11,002 bases of DNA from Glomus cerebriforme (taxonomy: Eukaryota > Glomeromycota > Glomeromycetes > Glomerales > Glomeraceae): contig QKYT01000163.1 of the NCBI GenBank assembly GCA_003550305.1, positions 25,424 through 36,425 of the forward strand. Reading direction: 5' to 3'. Positions 1-7,758 of this stretch are shown in pieces. The notes under the pieces were generated by a model. The model did no database searches. It was given only the letters and a program-made list of their open reading frames with translations, and was not told the DNA's origin. Made by a program: the position numbers and the translations under genes. Numbering within the stretch: position 1 is the first letter of the stretch; each line of letters starts with the position of its first letter.

Positions 1-98
1 TGTGTTCTTAAGAACTAGACGAACATGCTCATAATTGTTAAAAATGATGTTACATTGTGGCAATGCAGTGTTACCTATAACCTGAAAACTTTGATTTT

Positions 99-159
99 AG
101 CCGAATTTAGGCCGGCATTATGAGTTTGGCCGGAATTAAGAAAATTTTGGCCAGAATTA
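99..159 (+). repeat. Cluster of GGCCGGAATTA-like short repeats
   Basis: Four degenerate copies of an 11-base motif lie close together: AGCCGAATTTA at 99, GGCCGGCATTA at 110, GGCCGGAATTA at 128 and GGCCAGAATTA at 149. They are among the few GC-rich words in a strongly AT-rich background. They may be part of a dispersed repeat or MITE end; no boundaries or target duplication can be defined. Confidence 0.45.
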
Positions 160-238
160 TAGTTTAAAGATCGCTGATTTTAACCATTTGTACTAACTTT
201 GACCAACTTTGGATTTTACATATATACTATAGACTTCA

Positions 239-239
239 N
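239..239. other. Ambiguous base (N)
   Basis: A single undetermined base, as also found at 10093. It shows that this is draft sequence, which matters when judging the one-base frameshifts in the gene at 600–4403. Confidence 0.95.
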
Positions 240-599
240 GACTATACTATACCAATAATTTATATTGTAATATCATAGTACAAAAAAACTCACTGCTAAT
301 CTTGTAACATTTCCACTGACTGATAAACTGTATAATTATTATAATAAATAATTTCATTATGATTTATATCTAAAATCTTTGTTTATTCTTTAATATTTTA
401 AAGTGTACAAAAATCTGGAATATTTTCCTTAAATATGATTGGTTCAAATATATTTTTGTATAACATTTATCTTTGAAAGTTTATTCTGCAGTATGATTAT
501 TTAAACTCTAAATAACAGATAAGGAAATTATATTCCGCAAATAAGAATATAAAATTCACTTTCTGACATTATTAATTTTTTACTTAATATTTTTTCAAG

Positions 600-3500
600 A
601 TGCAGATTTACGGCCTTTGTTTTATTGAACAAGTAGTAAAACCAATTCCTTTACAAAATGTTATTATTGAAGCTAATGGTAAGTATTTGTTTTTGTAATT
701 TCTTTTTTTTTCATTTGATTTTAATTAACTTAGCTCCATATTTTATTTTTTTTAGTTGTTGATATGATCGCTGAAGGTTCATGACTTAATCAATTTATGT
801 AATATATGAAACTATAATTTGTTTTTTTACGTAATTTACTCTTTTTTAATAGTTACGATCGGTCAAACTTATAAAAATATTGAAAAAGATACCATTGAAG
901 CGCTCTATAAATTTCCTATTCATGAGGCCGCAACAGTCTGCAGATTTGAAGCAGAAATTGATGGACAAAGAAAAATAAAGGGTATCGTAAAAGAAGCAAA
1001 AGAGGCTGCTAAAGAATACACTGAAGCAATTCAGGTAAAAATATTTAAGACATTATTTTTTTTAAAACATATTAATGAATTAACTTTCTTTTTCTTAATT
1101 AGCAAGGACATGGCACTTATTTGTTAGAATCTGAATCTGCAGACATATTTCAATGTTCTATTGGAAATATTAAATCCGGACAAACTGTAGTCATTAAGAT
1201 TACATATGTTACTGAACTTAAACATGATTCTGAATCAGAAAAGATTCGATTTGTTCTTCCAACTCATATTGCGCCAAGATATGGCTCTTCAGAATTTTCA
1301 TCATTTTCAAATGATGGAAAAATTCTTAAATCTGATATTCTAATAAAGTAGATTTTTATTTAGATCTTGCTATTACTTGTAGAATGACTTCAGTTATTCA
1401 AAATATTGAATCACCTTCACATAAAATTTCTACTGAAATGAATATTGATGACAATTCTAAAATTTCTAAAATTACTTTAGCTGAACAAATTACTTATTTA
1501 AAAAAAGATTTTATTCTTGTTGTTAAAAGTAAAAATCTTGATCAGCCACGGTAAATATTTTTATATATTAATTTTTAATTTATTTTATTAATATAAACTA
1601 AAATTTACATTTCTTTATTTCTTTTAGAGCTTTTGTTGAATACAATCATGAAACACAAACTAATTGTGTATGTTAACTTTGGTTCCAAAATTCGCATTAA
1701 ACATGACCATGTCTGAATTAATTTTTGTTGTTGATAGGTATGGTATGATTTAATGGTGGTGTTAAAGTAAAATTTTCACGATTGATTAACTATATATATA
1801 TTTTGTAAACATTGAATAGATCTGGATCAATGGGTACTGAACCTATGAAGAAAGCTGCGCAGGCACTTGAATTATTTTTACGTTCACTTCCTGAAGATTG
1901 CTACTTTAACGTAATATTATTTGGAACTCACTATGATTCTCTTTTTCTAATAAGTCAACTTTATTCTGAAATATCTTTATCTAAAGCTCTAAATCTTGCT
2001 CAAACGATGACTTCAAATTATGGTGGAACAGAAATTTTTAGTGCATTAAAATGGGTATTTGAAAATGCAAGAAATGATATGCCAACTTCTGTATTTCTTA
2101 TTACAGACGGTGGAGTTTGGAATGTTGATCAAGTTGTAGAACTCGTACGTGAAAATGAAGAAAAAAAGAAAGATGATTTACATCTTTTTTCATTAGGAAT
2201 TGGTGATTTTGTTTTTCATAATTTAGTTGAATCTGTTGCTCGTGCTGGTAAAGAATATTCTCAATTTGTAACAAATAATGAAAGAATGGATAAAAAAATC
2301 ATTGGAATGTTGAAAAATGCATTAAAACCGCCAATCAAGGATTATAAAATTAATTGGACTGATGTTGATTTCTTGGAATCAACTGAACAAGAAGAAATTC
2401 CAATGGAAATAGATAAACCTACTATTAGTTTTATGAATGACAGGACAGAACCACCACCACCACCACTAATCAATATATTTACTAATATTAAAATTCAACA
2501 AGCTCCATATAATATTCCACCAATTTATCCTGGTGTCCGTTTTATTGTCTATTGTATTTTGGAAAGAAATATTGAACCATGTAAAGTTATTACTTTAAAA
2601 GCTACTTCTCAAGATGGTCCTATGAAACTTGATATTCCTTTGGATCCTGTTACTTTACAAGGTTCAAAGATTCATAAATTAGCAGCAAGAAAACTTATTC
2701 AAGATCTTGATAATAAAAAATCATTTATTCATGAACATCCTAAAAATGTTGGTAAACATATTCCAAGTTCATTGGTTAAAGAACATATTGTTAAACTTGG
2801 TAAAACTTTTAATTTAGCTTCAAAATATACAAGGTATAAGTAATAGTTATATCCTGGCTAATTGGAATAGTAAAATTTTACTTTAGAATCGGAAAAAGAT
2901 CGGCCTTCGGCCGATCATTTATCCAATCCTAGTAAAATTTTACTTATTCCTAATTAGCCAGGATATAACTATTACTTATCTTTACTTTTATAATTATAAC
3001 TTTTTCTTATAATAATATAATGATTTTTTTTCACTGCAAGTTTTATTGCAATTGATGAAAGAAATAATGAAATTGTTGTATCTGAATCTCAAATAATGTC
3101 ACAGAAAAGAAGTGTTCCATCTTCATTGTTTAAACGTAAGAAGAAATATCATTTTAGTTATACTATAAGTCAATGTAAGTACTTAGAAATTTTTAGAATT
3201 TTTTTACGATTATTAAAAATCAAATGAACTAATTGTTTTCATAAACTATATTATAGCTGTAAACAAGTTAGTAATAAATTTATTATTTTGTTATTTTATT
3301 TTTTATTTTTTATTTTTTATATTATAATTATTAACAAATTTAAATATATTTTGATACAAAACTTAATTAACAAATCTGCATTAATAAGTATTTCAAGGTT
3401 AGTAATAAATTGATAAATTTTATTTTTTATTGTTATTGTTAATTATTAATATATTTTGATATAATAGCCAATCTGCATCATCAGTACATGATAATCATGT

Positions 3501-4403
3501 ATCTTTAAAGTTAGTAATAAATTTATTATATTATAGATTTATAGATTTTATTTTTTATAGATTATAATTGTTAATAATAATATATTCTTCGTATTTAAAT
3601 ATTGTAATTTGATTCTCAATTTAATTCTTCTTGGTTTCACCTCATTCAAAGCAGTTCTTCAACTGGACATAGGAGTCGAACTTTTTCTGGTTCTCAAATT
3701 GGATATAAGGAAAGAGAAAGAGACAGAGACCAAATTAGATATAGGAAAAGTGCAAAAGAGGAGTCTTTAATGATTGTTGATCAAATGCGTTCTTCTTTGA
3801 CTGATTTCTCTAAACCATCAATGCAATTACAGAGGTTAATAACAAATTTATTATATATTTTATTTATATATTTGTATTTATTATTATAAATCAAAAACGA
3901 TTATATTAACCTATTTTTAATATTTAAGTATTTCTTCTCAAATTGGTTCTTCTTCAACTGGATTTTGGTATACAGATTCTTTTAATTCAACAACACAATC
4001 ACTATTACAAGAACCCAAATCTAAAGTTAATCATAAAGAATCACAGATTGAAATTTTATTTGAATTTTTGGGATTACAATCATTTGATGGTAAATTCTTA
4101 CCAAATACATCATTTTATGAATTTTTTTACAAAAATGATTTAAATGATTTTATTAATTTAAAACAAGAAATTGTAAAAGAATTAGATGAATTAAGTGAGA
4201 AAGAAATTGAAGAAATATTAAGTAACTGTATTGCTATTGCTTATTTAGAAATTATTATGTTTGAAAATTTTAAAGATGAATGTGAAATGTGTTATGAAAA
4301 AGTCGAAAGAGTTTTAAAAAAAATGGTTGGAATTGAAGAAAAAGAAAAAATTATTGTTGAAAAGGCTAAAGAATGGATTAAAGATTGGGTTAATAGCGTA
4401 TAG
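600..4403 (+). CDS. VIT–VWA domain protein, about 12 exons, two apparent one-base frameshifts
   Basis: Exons read as 600–678, 756–776, 853–1034, 1103–1550, 1628–1737, 1820–2833, 3041–3174, 3257–3266, 3389–3397, 3468–3509, 3652–3834 and 3929–4403, all with GT–AG borders. With one base missing near 1341 and one near 1669, the total is 903 codons including TAG. Residues about 1–130 form a VIT domain (QTYKN, YKFPI, the EAAKEY helix), as in inter-alpha-trypsin heavy chains, PARP4 and VWA5A. A VWA domain follows with a full MIDAS: DRSGS at 280–284, Thr351 in GGTEI and Asp377 in ITDGG. It should therefore bind a divalent metal and a protein partner; no partner is visible. After the VWA come a PPPPP tract, a basic segment (FKRKKK), a Ser-rich linker and a charged helical C-terminus starting near FLGLQSFDGKF. 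No signal peptide is seen, so it is probably intracellular. The two frameshifts make functionality uncertain, although splice sites and the remaining codons are intact. Exons 8 and 9 (10 and 9 bases) are the weakest part of the model. Confidence 0.8.
2836..2979. mobile_element. Foldback MITE inside intron 6 of the VIT–VWA gene
   Basis: The arms 2836–2882 and 2931–2979 are inverted copies that match throughout except for two one-base gaps. Each outer end reads ATAAGTAATAGTTATATCC or its complement. The 48-base centre also folds, with GATCGGCC (2898–2905) pairing with GGCCGATC (2909–2916) around TTC, so the whole element is one long hairpin. A TA at each end may be a target duplication, as in Tc1/mariner-type MITEs, but TA is self-complementary so this is not proven. 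There is no coding capacity. Removing the element plus one TA leaves an intron of about 67 bases, the usual size in this gene. The insertion lies three bases inside the donor GT. Confidence 0.85.
3257..3930 (+). repeat. Tandem exon–intron cassettes in the linker of the VIT–VWA gene
   Basis: Four successive introns (starting at 3267, 3398, 3510 and 3835) open with near-identical sequence: gttagtaataaattta in two, the same with small changes in the third, and gttaataacaaattta in the fourth. The segments before the exons are also related: atattttgata…aatctgcat occurs at about 3350–3380 and 3451–3477, and aagTATTTC marks both 3386–3394 and 3926–3934. The exons between (9, 42 and 183 bases) all begin and end in phase 2, so units can be gained or lost without shifting the frame. 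They encode Ser-rich, low-complexity linker such as QSASS and SSQIGSSSTG. The reading is duplication of an ancestral exon plus intron followed by divergence. Confidence 0.7.
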
Positions 4404-4514
4404 TACTGTACGTAGTTAAGAGAAAAATATTCAATATAGTACATACGGTATGCAAAATAGTTTATCGATTTTATATTTATTTCTTTTATAATGTAAAATA
4501 ACAAGGTATATTAA

Positions 4515-4520
4515 AATAAA
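4515..4520 (+). terminator. Possible polyadenylation signal AATAAA
   Basis: AATAAA lies about 112 bases after the stop codon of the VIT–VWA gene and fits the position of a polyadenylation signal. In DNA this AT-rich the hexamer occurs often by chance, so the call is weak. Confidence 0.2.
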
Positions 4521-4717
4521 AAATTTAAAAAGTAATTTTAAAATGATGCAAATAATATACAATATAATATATTCTATAAAATAAAAAAACAAAGATTGAA
4601 ATTTATAAGGCGTAACTGTTGAATTATATTTACACCTAAATTGTTTCCTATGTATAGTATTCACTGTAAAGTATCCCGGGTATATGCACGGTGAATGTGA
4701 ATTTTGATGTGCAATGC

Positions 4718-4736
4718 ATAGTACCCAGAGTACTAT
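4718..4736. repeat. Small hairpin, 7-base arms
   Basis: ATAGTAC (4718–4724) and GTACTAT (4730–4736) are exact inverted copies around a 5-base loop. Function unknown. Confidence 0.4.
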
Positions 4737-5108
4737 ATCGCAATTTTTAAGTAAAAAACTAGTTAAATTGTACAATCCATTAAAGTTTCATCCGGAATAA
4801 ATAGTAAGAATCTCAATTTAAATAGTTTAGAATGATTTGTGATTTCAATCTTAATTAAAAAAAAAAAGAAATCTCCAAGAATAATGTGCCTCTCCCAATC
4901 TCTTTCATAAAATATGATTAAAGTATAACCAATTTTTCTACAACTACAGTTTCATCAGCTTTGCCTCATGTTAAAAATAAATATAACATTTAAAATTATT
5001 CCATATTTACGAGAGGTCCAAATAAACAGTGGTATTAAAATATTGTTTAAATAATTCACAAAATATTACTAATGAATTTTAAATGAGATATTATAGTGTT
5101 AATTTTTG

Positions 5109-5237
5109 GGTCGATTTGTTCCTGAGAAATTTGAAGAAGTCTTCTCAAAATATGATCATGATAATAAAGGCGGAATAAGTTTTAAAGATATTATGGAAAT
5201 GATTCGAAGTAATGCTGATAATCTTTTTTTTTCTTAA
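5109..5237 (+). pseudogene. Caleosin C-terminal fragment (EF-hand-like region), single-exon remnant
   Basis: The frame reads GRFVPEKFEEVFSKYD, then DHDNKGGISFKD and IMEMIRSNAD, ending at TAA 5235–5237. This matches the conserved caleosin/peroxygenase family segment that follows the membrane-associated part of the protein (GRFVPxKFEEIFSKYD…). Caleosins are lipid-droplet-associated, calcium-binding, haem-type peroxygenases. Only about 42 codons remain. The N-terminal calcium loop, proline knot and haem-ligand histidines are absent, a TAA lies two codons upstream of the first conserved glycine (5100–5102), and after SNADNL the reading runs into T and A homopolymers. It is best read as a single-exon relic. 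An exon of a degraded or split gene is possible, but no flanking exons were recognised. Confidence 0.7.
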
Positions 5238-5258
5238 AAAAAAAAAAAGAGAATTATC
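5217..5258. repeat. Poly-T/poly-A hairpin at the end of the caleosin relic
   Basis: GATAAT (5217–5222) followed by nine T residues pairs with thirteen A residues and ATTATC (5253–5258), around a short CTT loop region. It lies exactly where caleosin similarity stops, so it may mark the break point or reflect homopolymer slippage. Confidence 0.45.
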
Positions 5259-5587
5259 ATTTTTCCATTCTAATTAATAAATTTTTAAAATAATTTTAAT
5301 TATTCTGACGGAGTTCTCTAATATGGAATATCTCGAAACTTAATTATTTTAAGATTATAAAATCAGCCAGTAATTTAATGGAATATACAGTAAAGTAATA
5401 CTACAGTAAAAAGTTTTTTTTTTCGCAATTCTTAATTGTTCATTTGATTATTTTAAAAATTAAAAATAAAAAATATTCAGTTTAATTAAATGTTTCTTAT
5501 CTATTCTATCTTAACAAATCTAAATTAATTTACCAAATACTGTTTATTATTTTATCCGATTCTATTAGCAATCTCCAACATTGTTTA
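5259..5587. other. AT-rich spacer, nothing recognised
   Basis: There are no frames of note, no repeats with clear boundaries and no RNA gene. Homopolymer A and T runs dominate. Confidence 0.5.
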
Positions 5588-6240
5588 ATGACCTCTATTC
5601 ATATAATTTTGTTATACTTTTTTCTTTTTTCCTCTTGCATTCCCTCATTATCCTTTTCTAATTTACATCATTATTTCTTTCTATTTCTAACTTATCACAC
5701 CTTTTTTTCGTATGTGGCAATTAACATAAATTTTCACCTTTCATTTCTTAGGTATACTGTTCCTCTTCTCCAGTTCTCTGAGTATTTTTTTTTATTTAAT
5801 TATTGCGTTCATTATTTTCTCAATAATTCTGACTTTTTCCACATTTCATAAGTTTCTTATTTTCCATCGAATTTTCTTCATTTATATACTTTTTCCTCAA
5901 ATTGTTCTTGTTCTTTTGTTCTTTCCATTTTTTCCTGTGCATTTCTGTTTTTAGCTTCCTCATTTATTCTCATTGAAATTTTTATTTTCAATATCTCTTT
6001 AGTCTTCATCAAATCTTTATTCACTCATTTATCTAATTTTAGTTGCTTTCTTGTTATCGTATAGATTATATTTTGTGTTATCCTTAGATTCCTTCGTCTT
6101 TACTGTTCAAAAGGTCACTGCGTCTTTTTTTCTACTTTGTATATTTTGTTTCCACATTTTCTGTTAATAAAATTGTTTCTTTCCTATCAGGTTATTTTGT
6201 TAAATCCAATAATATCTTAATTATTTTCTTTTTAGGAAAA
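5588..6240 (-). pseudogene. Pyrimidine-rich tract; minus strand reads as decayed Lys/Glu-rich coding sequence
   Basis: The plus strand is unusually rich in T and C for about 650 bases, so its complement is purine-rich. In the minus strand, stop-free runs are rich in K, E, N and R, for example EKMERTKEQEQFEEKVYK, which ends at a stop about 5878–5880. This suggests a former coiled-coil-encoding gene with many stops and frameshifts. The plus-strand 87-codon frame here (5588–5851, rich in F, S, L and H) is simply the antisense of that composition. No family is identified. A purine/pyrimidine-biased non-coding tract is the alternative. Confidence 0.3.
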
Positions 6241-6278
6241 ACAGGTTTCTCAACTAATAATAGACTTTTTGCTAACAG

Positions 6279-6634
6279 ATGGTATCTTTATAGAGTTACT
6301 GGATTTTTTGAAATTAAGTGAGATAAGTGAGGAGGGAATTCTAATCTAAATTAGCCAGTCAGTTAGGAGATACTCAACTATCTGACCAGCTTTCCTTGCC
6401 TGATATGAGGAAGATATCATATACAGTATAAGGAAGTTAAGAGGGAGTTTAAAGGAGAAAAAAAAACCAACCAGCCAGTTAGGAAATACTCAACTATCTG
6501 ACCGGCTTTCCTTGCCTGATACGAGAAAATTCTCGATATACAGTATAAGGAAGATAAGAGGGAGTTGGGATAGATGGAGTAGTTTTTATAGAGAGGAAAT
6601 AAAATTGTGATAATATTATAATTAAAGATACCAT
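6279..6634. mobile_element. TIR-bounded non-autonomous element with internal direct repeat
   Basis: ATGGTATCTTTA (6279–6290) is repeated exactly in inverted form as TAAAGATACCAT (6623–6634), enclosing 356 bases. The interior has no ORF but carries two copies of a roughly 96-base repeat and poly-purine segments. No convincing target-site duplication was found, so the ends are provisional. The layout fits a non-autonomous DNA transposon of unknown superfamily. Confidence 0.5.
6355..6566 (+). repeat. Two direct copies of a 95–96-base unit, 116-base period
   Basis: Copy 1 is 6355–6449 and copy 2 is 6471–6566. They share long identical blocks, including TACTCAACTATCTGACC, CTTTCCTTGCCTGATA and ATACAGTATAAGGAAG, and both end in AAGAGGGAGTT. 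Differences are mostly single bases, plus a change around GAAGATATC versus GAAAATTCTCG. A weaker partial match (GATAAGTGAGGAGGGAATT, about 6322–6340) may be a third, decayed unit. Confidence 0.85.
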
Positions 6635-6748
6635 ATGAAAATGTGAAAATTAATACGGAATATTGAAAAAAAGGTGGTATTTATAATTTAAAAATAATAA
6701 GAATATAAGAAATGAGTCAAAATCAATAATGATACAATAATTAATTAA

Positions 6749-6769
6749 GCATGATGAGTCACATCATGC
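6749..6769. promoter_or_regulatory. Inverted repeat enclosing a TGAGTCA (bZIP-type) word
   Basis: GCATGATG (6749–6756) and CATCATGC (6762–6769) are exact inverted copies. TGAGTCA, the binding word of the Gcn4/AP-1 type of bZIP factors, spans 6755–6761 in their middle. No preserved gene starts nearby, so a regulatory role is only a possibility. Confidence 0.3.
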
Positions 6770-6780
6770 AAAATTTTAGT

Positions 6781-7065
6781 TTATAAATAATCAATGATTT
6801 TATTACGTAATTCAAGGCTATATAGTTTAATAAAAAAAAGTTTAATTTTTATACTAGATCCAAAGTAAATCTATATCTCAAAGTCTACCATATCAATCCA
6901 AAATAAATTTTGTATATTTAGTGTAACTTTCAAAATTAGATCCACATAAGATAATTTATTTTTTGTCATATTACTAACATTCTGAATCATATTTTTAGTA
7001 GATTTTTCAACCAAATAGGTAATAAAACAAAGATTTATGTTTATAATAATGATTTTTTTCGTCAT
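6781..7065 (-). CDS. Small hypothetical ORF, one in-frame stop
   Basis: From ATG at 7065 the frame is open for 64 codons to a TAG at 6871–6873. It would continue for another 29 codons to TAA at 6781–6783 if that stop were read through. The product contains segments such as FITYLVEKSTK, KLSYVDLILK and NLFWIDMVDFEI, more balanced than pure AT noise, but I recognise no family. It lies just beyond the C-terminal end of the kinase pseudogene on the same strand and could be a relic of an unrelated gene. A chance ORF is quite possible. Confidence 0.2.
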
Positions 7066-7467
7066 TATCCTTACTATTTTTTAATGATTCGTTTAATTTT
7101 AGCTAGTAACAAATATGAGATAAAAATAAATAACACTAATGTTGATCTGCCTTTCATTTTTAACTCCTTCACAGTATTTTAATGTTAATAATATCAAAGT
7201 AAAAAGAATGACATAATTATTTGAAAAATCTTGATCATATCAAAGGTCTATTTATATTTTAAAGTGCAACATAATTATGTTCATAATTTTCAAAGGATGT
7301 CCTGATGAAATTTCCCACATAAATACACCAAACTATAAATATCAGATGCAAAAATATATTCTTTTCCAACTACAACTTCAGATGCTACATACAATAAGGA
7401 AGATTTCTATATATACTTTTTAATGGCTTATCAGCAGGTCCACAAAATCCAAAATCCACTTATTGTC

Positions 7468-7758
7468 CGGAGCAAAGCGGACATTATATTTCTATGCATT
7501 ATGAAAAATTTTCAGTCACGTGGGGGTCACAAGCATTTCTCTGTCCAAGCCAATCAAATTGTACCATGATTATAATATCGCACATGTTGTAGACCAAACT
7601 TTACCATGTACCAAATCAACCCATCGGCCTAAATCATCGGCCCATTACAATAATGCCTTAAGACAGTACCAATGATACTTTCCTAATTTAGGCCGATGGG
7701 TTGATTTGGGACATAAGTCGATTTGGGCTACAACACACCCATCTAGTTTTTTGCTCCG
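7468..7758. mobile_element. TIR insertion in the kinase pseudogene, with a nested inverted repeat
   Basis: CGGAGCAAA (7468–7476) and TTTGCTCCG (7750–7758) are exact inverted ends of a 291-base segment lying exactly where the kinase reading between the HRD and DFG motifs is broken. No ORF lies inside. The left end also forms its own small hairpin (TGTCCG…CGGACA). A target-site duplication could not be recognised, so the true borders may lie a few bases further out. Confidence 0.6.
7585..7735. repeat. Inner inverted repeat with 50-base arms (MITE-like)
   Basis: The arms 7585–7634 and 7686–7735 are inverted copies. The inner 24 bases, containing CCAAATCAACCCATCGGCC, match perfectly, as does TGTTGTAG at the tips, with a more diverged patch between. 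The loop is 51 bases. This is either a younger MITE nested in the 7468–7758 segment or the core of that same element. Confidence 0.8.

Larger units (their letters stand above)
1..599. other. AT-rich upstream region, no gene seen
   Basis: No reading frame or RNA gene can be supported here. The stretch holds a small cluster of GGCC-containing repeats (99–159), one ambiguous base at 239, and long AT runs towards 600. The bases just before the start codon at 600 (a T-rich run ending in caag) also resemble a splice acceptor, so an untranslated upstream exon is possible. No clear TATA box or promoter element can be separated from the AT-rich background. Confidence 0.5.
4404..5108. other. Non-coding AT-rich region downstream of the VIT–VWA gene
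   Basis: This covers the presumed 3' untranslated region and the intergenic space. A 114-codon minus-strand frame at 4431–4775 has AT-driven composition and no recognisable motif, so it is not called. A hairpin at 4718–4736 and a CCCGGG-centred palindrome at about 4672–4682 are the only GC-richer structures. Confidence 0.5.

Noticed and set aside
1665..1737. Intron starting at GTATGT (1668) in place of the second frameshift
   Set aside because: It would remove the segment leading into the VWA domain, including the first MIDAS aspartate. A missing base explains the data better.
3943..4143. Plus-strand frame of 66 codons
   Set aside because: Out-of-frame shadow of the last exon (3929–4403).
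4292..4504. Minus-strand frame of 70 codons
   Set aside because: Antisense shadow of the last exon of the VIT–VWA gene.
4431..4775. Minus-strand frame of 114 codons, hydrophobic
   Set aside because: Composition is that expected of AT-rich noise (I, L, Y, F, K), there is no motif, and it overlaps the 3' untranslated region of the gene on the other strand.
5588..5851. Plus-strand frame of 87 codons, rich in F, S, L and H
   Set aside because: It follows from the pyrimidine-rich strand. The minus strand gives a more protein-like reading.
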